A DNA stretch of 64,000 bases from Eutreptiella sp. 'Long Island Sound 2002'. Lineage: Eukaryota; Euglenozoa; Euglenophyceae; Eutreptiales; Eutreptiaceae. A program made the position numbers and the translations under genes. This document shows, one piece after another, positions 1 to 9,923 of the stretch; the stretch's first letter is position 1; every line of letters starts with the position of its first letter. A model generated the notes under the pieces. It searched no databases and had not been told where the DNA came from. It was given only the letters and a program-made list of their open reading frames with translations. The stretch lies in the NCBI GenBank assembly GCA_964036045.1, contig OZ038395.1:4727753-4791752 (forward strand). Direction: 5' to 3'.

Positions 1-36
1 TTCTGGATTTCGCCTTTTTGTATGGCCGGTTGGAGG

Positions 37-525
37 CATGTGGGAGGTCACCTCTGTCGGTTTGGACCGAGGCGACGGAGGTCACCTCCGGCGGTGTGGA
101 CCGGGGCGACGGAGGTCACCTCTGTCGGTTAGGACCAGAGCGACGGAGGTGACCTCCGTCGGTGTGGACCGGGGCGACGGAGGTGACCTCCGTCGGTTGG
201 GACTGGGGCGACGGAGGTCGCCTCCGTCGGTCTGGACTGGGGCAACAAATGTCACCTCGGTTGGTTATGACCGGGCCGACAGAGGTCGGCCTCTTCGGTT
301 TGGCCTGGGGTGATGGAGGTCACCTCCGTCGGTTTGACCGCGGCGACACAAGGTCACCTCGGTCGGTTTGGACCGGGCCGACGGAGGTCACCCTCTTCGG
401 TTAGGACTGGGGCGATGGAGGTCACCTCCGTTGGTTTGGACCTGGGCAACGGGGGTAACCTCCGTCGTTTTGGATTGGGGCGATGGAGGTCAACTGCGTC
501 AATGACGACCGGGCCGACGGAGCAG
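37..525. repeat. 34-bp minisatellite, about 14 copies
   Basis: The core GGAGGTCACCTCC recurs every 34 bases (GTCACC at 47, 81 and 115, GTGACC at 149), with substitutions between copies. Each core is almost its own reverse complement, so every unit can form a short hairpin. Because 34 is not a multiple of three, apparent ORFs run through it in several frames; none is a believable gene. The array starts near the left edge of the window. Confidence 0.9.
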
Positions 526-540
526 GATTGTGTATAAAGT

Positions 541-1271
541 CTGATGTTTGCTGTCTGATGTGGCATGTTGTGTGCGCAGTGTATCCAACAGGATGTCTGA
601 TGTCAGGTGATGTCTGATGTTAGGCGTGGGTCTGATGCTTGGAGCAAGTTGTTGGGGAGGGGGGGTTTGGGAGAAACTGCACCTAAATCTGTAAATCTCC
701 CCACCCCCCCCCCCCCTCCTATCGGAAAAACAAAAGTAGAGGGGAAAATGGGAGGCCTTGGAAACTGGGACAATTGAAAAACCATCGATCATTGGGGAAC
801 CACCTTGTAAAACAAGAAACATAGTAATTACAAAAACCAAAAAAAATTGTGTAATAGTAAAAACCAAAAGGGGAAAACGTGGGAAATGTGGGAGCACGGA
901 AAATGGGAAAATTGAATAACCACCAGAAATGAATGGGACCACCTTGGAAAACAAGGCTCGAAAAAATAAGGGGCAATGGCAAAACACAGCAAACAGGCAC
1001 ATGCACACATGTGGGCACCACCATCTCATTCATCGATGAGTCCTCTGTTGCACGGACATTGTTTGTGCCCCCGAACAGTTTGCCCCCAATTTTGTGCCCC
1101 AAGTGAATCCTTTCATAGGAGGACCATGAACGTGTTAGCAGAGTTGGAGGTGTCAGCATCATCAAATTGCCAAAGGCTGCAACTTCAGGGTTTGCAGTAT
1201 GCTGGTGGCTTGTTCGTGCTCATCAAGACTGGTTGTGCTTTTGTACAGAGTCTCTACACATCGACAAAGTG
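541..1271. other. Upstream flank of the PRMT gene, no gene seen
   Basis: No convincing coding segment. Includes a poly-C run near 703-716 and an A-rich stretch at 720-970 with a repeated CACCTTG(G/T)AAAACAAG motif (about 801 and 940). It probably holds the promoter and 5' untranslated region of the methyltransferase gene, but no TATA box or start site can be assigned. Confidence 0.5.
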
Positions 1272-2417
1272 ATGCTTCGTCAAAGGAAGAGGAAAGCCAG
1301 TGATTCGAACGAGCCATTGGATGTCTCCTTTGTGCCACCTGGGGCCAACACTGCATATGCCAATGAACAATGCTATGGAGTTCAGTTGGACCACAGCTTC
1401 CAAATCCCGAAACGACTCATAAACAAGAATGCGGGGCTTGTGGAGGCCGTCAATGATTGGCATTTTTCAATGGTGAACGATTTTGATCGGAACATGTTTT
1501 ACAAGATATGTTTGCAGAATGTCTTGCAGCCTGGATCCCGTGTTCTGGAAATTGGAACAGGAACAGGCTTGCTGGCCATCATTGCGGCACGCTTGGGCTG
1601 CAAATGGGTGGTGACTGTCGAGGCAAACCAGCACATGGCAGAGCTTGCTAGGGATATCATTGAGCAAAACAACTTTTCAAATGAGATTACCGTGATCAAC
1701 AAGCTGTCCACTGAATTGTGTCTGGACGATTTCCCCAACTCTGAGAGGCCCGATGTCCTTGTCTCTGAAATATTTGGGACACTGCTACTAGGAGAAGGAG
1801 TCCATGATTACGTCCAGGATGCTCGTAACCGTGTTTTAACCAGGCGATGCAAAGTCATCCCACCCCGTGGTCGTCAAATGGCTACTTTGATTGACTGTCC
1901 AGCAGTACGTTCCGTGATTTCTACGAGCGGCTGGGATGGAATTGATTTGAGTAGACTCAACACTTTCCAAGACACAGTGCAAATTCTGCATACCAAGCAG
2001 CTTGGCTTCCGCTTGAGTGATGTGGGGTACACTGCCATTTCTGAACCAATATGCCTCTTGGACATCGATTTCGAGTCGTTCAATCTTGATGATATGCCAC
2101 AAACCCTTGCTATAAAGGTACAAGCAATGCAATCTGGTGTGGTTCATGCAGTGCTCTTGACGTGGGAATGCTTTGGGCATTCTGGTTGTGGTGTCTTGCC
2201 TCAAATCAGCACCCATCCCGATAAGACAAGTTTCGAGCGGGATATGGCGTGGGGCCAAGGATTGCAACTAGTTGCAGATCTTGAATCGCCTTCAGGCATG
2301 ATACCAAAGCCTATTTCTGTCAACAAGGGAGAGAAGTTGGATATGAAAGTTCAGTTTGCAGAAAACAGTGTGTTGATGCAAGTTGAATTGACGCGGTGTA
2401 ATGTGAAGCCAATTTAG
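1272..2417 (+). CDS. Protein arginine methyltransferase, PRMT7-like, single module
   Basis: A 381-codon ORF from the ATG at 1272. It would transfer methyl groups from S-adenosylmethionine to arginine side chains. Visible motifs (numbered from that Met): a family-type helix around the MVNDFDRNMFY stretch (67-77); motif I VLEIGTGTGLLAI (91-103), the SAM-binding loop; the acidic end of strand 2 at E117; and the double-E loop SEIFGTLLLGEG (165-176) with E166 and E175 as the expected catalytic glutamates. The LLGEG form and the following ARNRVL resemble PRMT7/PRMT9 more than PRMT1. Human PRMT7 has two tandem modules; here there is one plus a shortened C-terminal barrel. An in-frame ATG at 1167 would add 35 residues without family similarity, so the start at 1272, just before a basic segment, is preferred. 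No intron is visible, unlike RPN5. The family is secure; the exact type is inferred. Confidence 0.85.
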   Translation: MLRQRKRKASDSNEPLDVSFVPPGANTAYANEQCYGVQLDHSFQIPKRLINKNAGLVEAVNDWHFSMVNDFDRNMFYKICLQNVLQPGSRVLEIGTGTGLLAIIAARLGCKWVVTVEANQHMAELARDIIEQNNFSNEITVINKLSTELCLDDFPNSERPDVLVSEIFGTLLLGEGVHDYVQDARNRVLTRRCKVIPPRGRQMATLIDCPAVRSVISTSGWDGIDLSRLNTFQDTVQILHTKQLGFRLSDVGYTAISEPICLLDIDFESFNLDDMPQTLAIKVQAMQSGVVHAVLLTWECFGHSGCGVLPQISTHPDKTSFERDMAWGQGLQLVADLESPSGMIPKPISVNKGEKLDMKVQFAENSVLMQVELTRCNVKPI

Positions 2418-2794
2418 CATTTCAAAGTCTGAGAAGCTACGTTTCCATTTACACCACTGGAAGGGCCGGGGGGGGGGGGGGGGGCTCGTTCGGGTGTGCC
2501 ATACCCCCCACCCCCCTCCTTGGTAATTAGCAGCACCTAATTTGGTTGTGGTCTGAGGCAATTGGGTGGGCACTGAGGGGCGCCGAAAAGAACCGAATGT
2601 GTTGTTAGGTCAACATCATTCCCAGGTTTTCAGGCAAAAACTCACTGTTGTGCCTAATTTCTGCCCGTCAGGGTCCGGGGGAGTGGGGTCCACCCCCAAC
2701 CGGCTGCTCACCATTGACCTGCACCCAGCTTCCACCATGAAAGCCCTTGTTTTGAGGATCCCCAATCCCATCAGATTCATTCCAGAATTCACTG
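2418..2794. other. Intergenic, poly-G run
   Basis: No gene seen. It holds an uninterrupted run of 17 G at 2468-2484 followed by C-rich DNA. Similar G or C runs recur across the window (about 5380, 6830, 27731, 46147, 48311, 52420, 52545, 53093, 53430) and look like a property of this genome. Confidence 0.6.
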
Positions 2795-3485
2795 CGGCCT
2801 CAGAAATACCCGTTCCTGGAACGTTACCGTGCACTGATCCGAAATGGGCTGATTTAGGGGAAATGGGGGAAAATGGGGAAAGGTGTGGGAAATTTTGGAT
2901 GCTCGATGGAAAAATGGGGAATCTTGGGGCTGAAAAGGCCAAAAAAATGGTTTTGGTTGGCAGCAAGGCTATGGTGGGGGTGCATTGGTGACAGCTCCCA
3001 AGGAAAAATGGCTGAAATGGGGAAAAATTGGGGCAAATTGGGGCAAATTGGGGGAAGTGGGGAAAAATGGGGGAAACTGTGGGAAATTTTGGATGCTCGA
3101 TGGAAAAATGGGGAATTTGCCGGCTGAAAAGGTAAAAAAAAAACATGGTTTTGATTGGCAACAAGGCTATGGGGGGGGGGGGTGTATTGGTGAAAGCTCC
3201 CAAGGAAAAATAGGGGGAAATGGTCGAAAATGGGGGGAAATGGGGGAAAATGGGGCAACCAAACCAGTCCACCCCAGCCCCACAATTTTTGTTATTTGCC
3301 CCCCACCTCCCCCCATAACAGCCCATGTCCCCCCATTTCCTCCCAATTTCCACCTCATTCCCCCCCATTTTCCCCCATTTGTCCCCATTTCCCCCCATTT
3401 TCCCCCATTTGTCCTGGTACTGGGTACATTACGGGTACGTTGCTGGGTATATTACCACCCACCTCGTCCGGGTATTTCTGAGGCC
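2795..3485. repeat. Fold-back low-complexity element with inverted ends
   Basis: The ends are inverted copies: ggcctcagaaatacccg at 2795-2811 and cgggtatttctgaggcc at 3469-3485. Between them lies a left part made of GGGGAAAAT-type repeats (2840-3260) and a right part of the complementary CCCCATTTTCC type (3300-3410), so most of the element can fold on itself. Inside the left part a block of about 196 bp is duplicated: a stretch reading TTTTGGATGCTCGATGG occurs near 2894 and 3090. Long ORFs on both strands here are artefacts of the low-complexity sequence. Target duplications were not found. Confidence 0.6.
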
Positions 3486-3706
3486 TGCACTGGCGCGCCT
3501 TGGAGCTGCCGGGGGGCACGAGTTTGCACCTCACCAAGGGACGCAAGTAGTATCAGTTAGGCCCATGTAACTAGGGCTGTTGGTTTCCAAAGATCCTGAA
3601 ATCAAGGTTTTCAGGCTGTTTAGTGGAATATGAAACTTTTCAAAAATTCTCTCCTCAGGTGAACCATCATTTATCGTGGGTTTAAGGCATGGGGCCTCTC
3701 TGAGTT

Positions 3707-3775
3707 ACCCCAACATATGTGCCTCAAAACAATCAGCGCAATGTGCCGATCATTTCGGCTTTTATGTATTGGGGT
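3707..3775. repeat. 69-bp palindromic MITE-like repeat, copy A
   Basis: Begins ACCCCAACATATGTG and ends TATGTATTGGGGT, so the two ends are inverted copies. A related copy with the same ends and similar interior lies at 52568-52636. No coding capacity. Confidence 0.45.
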
Positions 3776-6483
3776 ACCACCAAGCCGCCAGTAGCAGCCC
3801 CCACAGTAGCAACCCTCCTTCCTTCCACCCATGCTCTGCCCACCCTCCCAGCCCCTGTCCCGTGCTCTGTCCTCCCGCTCTCTTCTCCACCGACGCACTG
3901 TGTATCCCCCGCACGTCTCCCGTCCGCCTGTAGTACGGACAGCGCTCATCCATTCCCCCGGTTTCCCTCCGAACGCACCAACGCCCAGCACGTGTGTGCT
4001 CTGGGCATTGAGTGTGGCCACTGCCTCCCAAGACATGTACCGGGAAGTTGTTTTCACGTGCTGCACATGCAAGTGTGACAATGAGGTCCATGTGTCTGCC
4101 TATCGCCAAGCGCATGGATTTGTGGGGCGAAGCTAGTGCCTCTGTGCCGTTTGGGTTTCCGTCTTTGGCTTGTAACCCTACTCCGCCTACTGCCGTGTTA
4201 CTCCCCTGAGACTTGCTTAGCCAATGCTCTGCAGCGCAGGAAGCACATTGGTATAGATGCCTTCTCACGAATCAAGCACAGAAGAGCACAATGTGCTGTT
4301 CGGTCCTGGGATATTGTACTACCTCCTGAGGTGCTCGCCAACTGGCACTGAGTGCGCCTGGAGCAGAGCATGCGTGCGTGCGTGTCCATATGTACCCCAT
4401 GTGCAGGTCGGGCAGAGATCCGACCGCGGACCCCTCGTCCATCACTACAGCCAAAGCAGACATAGAAGATGTCACATGGCTCCTCCCCCTCACTCTCCTT
4501 GAGCGCCCGAACCTGTCCACACCGAGCGCTGCAGTGGTCAGCGCATCAGAATGCGGCAGCCTTCTGACCAGACACCCAAGCAGCGCGCGCTACTGTACAT
4601 ACGCCCTCTCCCTGTGCCACTTCTTCTGCATCCTCTGTCTTTCTTACTTGGAGCGATCCTTTCCGGCACACGACGCAGTGCGGTGGCGCACGCACTTTGA
4701 GCACTCTCCGTGTGTCCTTGACGGCGAGGGGAGCCCGGCATTGCACGGAAATCAAGGTGCCGACAGGCCTCCTGCTCAAGGGAAGTTGTATTCTGAGGTC
4801 AACCCAGTCTTTCCAGTTGAAGTGTCGTATGATTTCAAGCTCTGCATAGTCATTCAAGAGCTAACCATCATCGAGTAGGTCTCCTCACACTCACGCGCCT
4901 CTTATTTCTCTTCGAAGCTCTTCTAACGGGCGGGTGGTGAGCGCTTGAACAGTTTCCTCCGCAGCTACGCACTGCGCGCGCACCGTCCGCGCACCGCCTG
5001 ATGCCACCCCTCAAGATCTGTGCAGTCCGATGGGGCCTGACAGGTTTCTTGCTGCGCGCAACGGTGGCAGTCACTGTTGTGTCGTACTGTCTACACCGAG
5101 CACCCCCGAGACACATGTGAGTCTGAGGATCGGAAAGGCTGGACAGCCAAGACGACGCAGCAGCAGACGGCACTGTCCAACCACTGGACAGGCCAAATCT
5201 GCAGAAGGACTCAAGTCTGCCCATGGCTGATCAGCCGCCAAGAGGTCCTTCCAAGCGGCAGTCGGCACAAACGCCCCCCGCCTCCCGCCCGCCTACATGT
5301 TCACTGCCCCCGCCCCCCTCCCACTCCCCCCATTCCCTCCCCCTCGCCCTAACCCCCAAAGTACGGAGGGGTGAGGGGGGGGGGGGTCGTGCCGTATATG
5401 CCAAAGTGTTGCTGAAAGGACAACGGTCTTTGAATTGACAGTTGATGTCTGACGGATCTGCAGTGCTCCGGGCCCTTAGAGGACGCCCTCCTTCGTGTGC
5501 CATGGTGGTGGCGTCGGAGAGCAGGGCACATGGTGACCCGGCCTCTAGAGCCACGTAGCAGGCCGAAGGGCAGGGCAGCCTGCCCCCTGGCACCGGCAGC
5601 ACCATCATCGGAATATTGGAAGGAGCCCCTGTAACCGCCGCAGGGGGGGGGGGGGCGGATGCATGGGCGGCGCACCCCGCGGGGGCATAACGCAGATCAG
5701 GTACCCGGCCGCCCTGTTGTGCTGCGGCGTGAGGTCATTCAATGCGCGTTGTCCCCCCCTGCAAACTTCAGTCTATGGAGCCGGAACCGGCTCAGCACTG
5801 GCCCCCTGGTGGAGGATTCCGAGCGCACGCCGTTGACCCGCGCTCGCGAAGGGTGTTGCTGCACGGCACGAAGGGTGATCCTGTGGTCCTGCGAACTGTG
5901 AGACAGTCGGGAGGAACGACCGGGGCTTGAACAAAGGTGTAATATGGGGTGTGCGCCGTCGATTCTTGTGCTGGCGGCTTTTCTGAGAGTCGCACGCATG
6001 GTTTCAACGGCGGCATCGCATCCGCCGGCTCCCACAAAGTTTCCGAGTCCTGTCGACTACCGCAACACGCGTGCGCTACTTCCCCTGACCACTCAATTTT
6101 GGCCAGCTCCCTTCGAATATGCGCGTGCGACATGCAACCGGCCTGTAAACACATCGAATTCAGGCCAGAAACAGATTTGAGGTCAGGGCTCGTGCAACAT
6201 GTGATCCCTGACAGCCGCAGTGATGGTGCCAGTGCTGTTCGCAATGGTTTGCAGTGCCTTTGAGTAACAACCCGCGATGAGACCTTGTCCCACAATAGAA
6301 AAGGCCCAAATGACCTGCCGGGTCATAACAGCACTGGGTCTTTTCGGGCGACACTCCCCATGTTTCCCGGGCCCCCTCCGGGCCAGAGGTGATAATGTTG
6401 CACCACAAGATGCGGTTTAGCTTTGCACCGCCCAGACATCGTGTGGTACACTGTGTATGATAAAGCCGAGTTCAGGTACCCCA
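3776..6483. other. Intergenic, no supported gene
   Basis: ORFs up to 167 codons occur but none shows a recognisable family or consistent splice sites. The least random one is on the minus strand, about 4700-4857, beginning with a Met-Asn-Asp-Tyr start directly after an in-frame stop; it could be an exon but cannot be supported. Poly-G/C runs lie at about 5379-5390 and 5645-5654. Confidence 0.4.
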
Positions 6484-6833
6484 CCCCCTTGTCTAAGCTA
6501 CAGCCTTGTCTAAGCTACAGCGGGCGTGGGGACCGTATTAATTCCGTACCTAATTTAATTCGGTACGAAATGTAGTGCAACCGCATAAGATATGGTTTTG
6601 GTGACAAATCTGCCAATTACATGGAGTCATGGACACATTTGTTGTGATTGTTTGCCCACTTGAACCCACAGAGCTCTGATTTTGGGGATATTTGTGCATT
6701 GTCTTCCTGCTTCTTGGTGGTGGCGGTGTGCTGGTGGTTGTATGTGTCACGCCCAAGCTACGGCCTTGTCTAAGCTACAGTAGGCGTGGGGCCCGTATTA
6801 ATTCTGTACTTTTGCGTAGCTTAGACAAGGGGG
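6484..6833. repeat. MITE-like element with 18-bp inverted ends
   Basis: Left end CCCCCTTGTCTAAGCTAC at 6484-6501; right end its inverse at 6816-6833, running into a G tract. The motif CTTGTCTAAGCTACAG is repeated internally at about 6504 and 6765, each time followed by a stretch containing GGCGTGGGG and CCGTATTAATTC. About 350 bp, noncoding. A weaker relative lies near 7034-7070. The G/C tracts at both ends hide any target duplication. Confidence 0.5.
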
Positions 6834-6840
6834 GGGGGGG

Positions 6841-9249
6841 GGTAGTCCCGGTGGTGGGCCTCTGCCGGCTAGAAGTCTTCTGCAAAAGATTGCAGAAGCA
6901 GCAGGTCCAGCCTGCATCTGGGGGAATCCCAAGCCAACCCCAATCAGCCCTGCCCTGCCCAGCACAACCGTAACCTGCCCTGCCCATCCCCCTTCCTGCA
7001 CGGCAAATGGCCGTGTGTCCCCCCTCAGTATGTGCGGTCCGCAAGCTACCGCCTTATCTGAGCCACAGCCTTGGACTGCACCACTTTGGGATTTTCGCGC
7101 AGCCAAGAGCATTACCAAGGTGAGGGAGCCACGGTGGGCTCGGGCATGGGATAAACGGTGGTGTGATGTGCAAAGGGCGCCTTTGCTCGACGCAGTGCAG
7201 GCAGTGAATTGGCCTAATCTTTAACCTTGACATGCCCCCTATGGCATAGTCAGACAATGCAGCCCTTGATCATCTCCGCGATGCACTCGTCGACGCATGT
7301 TGCCAAGGCACAGCAACTGGGTTGGGCCGGTAGGCCACGGATGCTCCTGGCGCAATGGCTGGATGTGCAAGCCCATTGCAGCCCAATGAGCAACACCGAG
7401 CAGTTGTGGGAGCATTCAAGGCCCATGTGCCTGTCCTAGACATCGAACTCTTTGTTCCTCAACCCTTTGTGGGTTCTGGAGGTTGGGGCTTCTCAGGTTC
7501 TTGCATCGCGAAAGAGATCTCTCGCATAGAGATCTTTGATTACACACAGACCCGGTGACAGGATTGGTGCCCTGTTTGTCTGTGCCGGTTTTGCCTTCCT
7601 GCAGTCTGGGGATTGTGAATTTGTGCACATGTATGGTCAGCATAGGACTGTCGTCCTTATTGCATGCTCTGCGTCACGGAAGGTGTCCACCCGCCCGTTT
7701 GGGGCAGGCAATGGTGTCCATCCCCCACAACCTGGGTGGATGCCTACTTGCTTGGCTGAGAAGTACTGAGTGGACTGGACCGACAGTGAGTGTGGCAGTT
7801 GGCTTGGGGCAAGTTGTTAAAGGCCTGGTGGTATTGCTAAACGGATAGAATGGAGTGCGATGAAGCGGATAGCTAATACCCACACCGAAAGAATCGTGTC
7901 AGTTATTTCAGTAAGCCATGTAGGAAAATTATTCCTGCATCTGAGAAACAGAAACAAACAGAATCAAAATGCAGATAGCACCCTGTCAAACACTATCTAG
8001 CTCTAACAACAACATGTGAAGAGGACTGTTGTTCACCTTGGGACATCAAAATTCTTTCTTGATTTCTCAGACACCCTCTGAGGCATCTCTGTTTCGACAA
8101 GGGCATGCCCACTAGGTTCTCTGTAGATAGGGGTAAACAAACAAAAGTGGCACTTGAGCCTTGCTCTCTGCTAGGAATACATCTATTGGATTCTCTGAGC
8201 ACAATGAAGAGGAATAAGCTTGGTCTTGTGTCCGTTTTACCATTCAGCTTGCAGCATATAGGTGGAATCCACTCAAGAAGGGTTCAAAATGTTCAGAGCG
8301 CAGTCGGTGCAGTTTTTTTCTGGGGCAGAGTTTAGGGGTTTTCCCTCCCCGTTTGGGTTTTTTTTCCACCATTTCTGATGGGGTTTTTGGGGGGGAGTTC
8401 ACCACTTTTTCAGGGAGGGGTTTCTACCTGTTTGATGGGGTTTTTTCACCATTTCTGGGGGATTTCACCAATTTTTTTTGGGGGGGGGGCTTCACAGTTT
8501 TTGCTGGTGGCCCATGCTTTAGCCTGCTTATGGGCTGCAGGTTGCCAATTGACCATATGTTGTGTAACATCTTTGCAAGGTGTGAAGTTGGAATGACAGC
8601 AGAATTGTGCATGTGGGCTGCAATGGTCGTCAACTGTGGTCCCTCCCCTTCATTGTACCATGGTGGGGGGTATTTTTGTGACCTAGGTGGAGGTTGCCCC
8701 ATTTCCATTTCAGGCATGGAGGTGGGAGAGGTGATGGTGATGAAAAATTTGCAGCATGGAAGAGCAGCACAAAAATCACGGAGAGGATAGAAAGAGGGAT
8801 GCATTGCCAAGAAGGATCAGATTCCAGAGGGCGGGCAGGCAAAAGACAAGTTATGTTTCAAATCTCATTTGCATTCTCATTTTCATGTTGCATTGCGTTA
8901 TTTGCTCTTTTGCACGGGGGGTGAGATTTGAATTAAAGTACCAAACTCACACTGAGAGGAGGTGTTCGGGGGGGGGTGGGGAGTGTGTGTCTCCCAATTT
9001 TTGGAAATAGCTCTACAACGTTTGCTGAGATACATCACCTCTGTGCAGCTCTATCTACACTATAGTAATGTTTAGTCTCTTTGCACCATGCAGCTTTTCA
9101 TTTTTCTTGGCACAACATATTGTTAGCTTCCCCAATGGGAGGGTGAAACAATGGTTTAACAATTTTTGGAGGGTTTTAAGGGTCGGGTGGGAAGGATCTA
9201 CCCGAAAGGGAGGATGACGGGAGGCCCTTTTCTCCTAATAGTATAGTAC
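6841..9249. other. Intergenic, no supported gene
   Basis: Nothing recognisable is coded here. 8330-8500 is a T/G-rich tract with repeated TTTTTCACCATTTCTG-like words. 8800-9250 is ordinary A/T-leaning DNA leading up to the retrotransposon insertion site. Confidence 0.4.
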
Positions 9250-9254
9250 CCAAC

Positions 9255-9923
9255 TGTAATAAGTCAGGGCATTGGGGCCTCTCAGAAGCTTTCTGGAGGA
9301 TCTATACTAGACCTCTCCAAGCTTCAAGATCCTAGAACACTAGGATATTTGCTCATATTTGGCTTATATTCCAAGCCTATAGCTTACTGCTAGACTCTAC
9401 TGCTCTTAGGTACACTACAGAGAGCAGAGATCTAGGATACATTAGTAGCCATACATGAATAATCACATCCCATATGCTTATATTGTGATTTCATCATGTT
9501 TTATGCTATTTTAGAAGGTTCTAATGTATTAGAAGCTATTTTGAGGCTATTTCGAAGCTTTAGATGGCCTGTCGCGACTGTCGCCGTCTTTTGCCGCCGA
9601 CAACAATTCACGTAATGTTGACAAGGCCTGTGATAAGATAGACTACTCAGAAAGTTGCTAAAATATAGGTTTTCTTGCCTTTTTAATGAGAATTTATTGT
9701 GATATCAATTTTCTTGTTATTTAGGCATGTGAACCCGTATTACTGGACCAGCCAGTTGGTCCAGCTCAATGTTCGTTCACGACTTCGTCTTCTTGCTGTT
9801 GCCTGTGTCCTGTACTTGCCAACAAGATCAATTGTAATGGAGAACATTGGAAACAATTTGATTTATAAGTGCAAGACAAGGAAAATGGGTTTTCTATATG
9901 CACCCAAGCACAAGCATATGACA
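9255..9923 (+). repeat. 5' LTR of the outer element
   Basis: 669 bp. Differs from the right copy by three substitutions (near 9711, 9773 and 9870). A short ORF starting at 9699 lies mostly inside the LTR and is present in both copies; nothing suggests it is a gene. Confidence 0.88.

Noticed and set aside
37-525. CRISPR-like array
   Set aside because: Units are contiguous 34-bp tandem repeats with no unique spacers, and the genome is eukaryotic.
2616-3398. Long minus-strand ORF of 260 codons in the G/A-rich tract
   Set aside because: Composition is that of the repeat (Phe, Pro and Ile from CCCCATTTTCC words); overlapping frames are also open.
4546-4857. Minus-strand ORF starting Met-Asn-Asp-Tyr
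   Set aside because: The first 27 residues look protein-like, but there is no recognisable family, no convincing splice site and the remainder is low-information.
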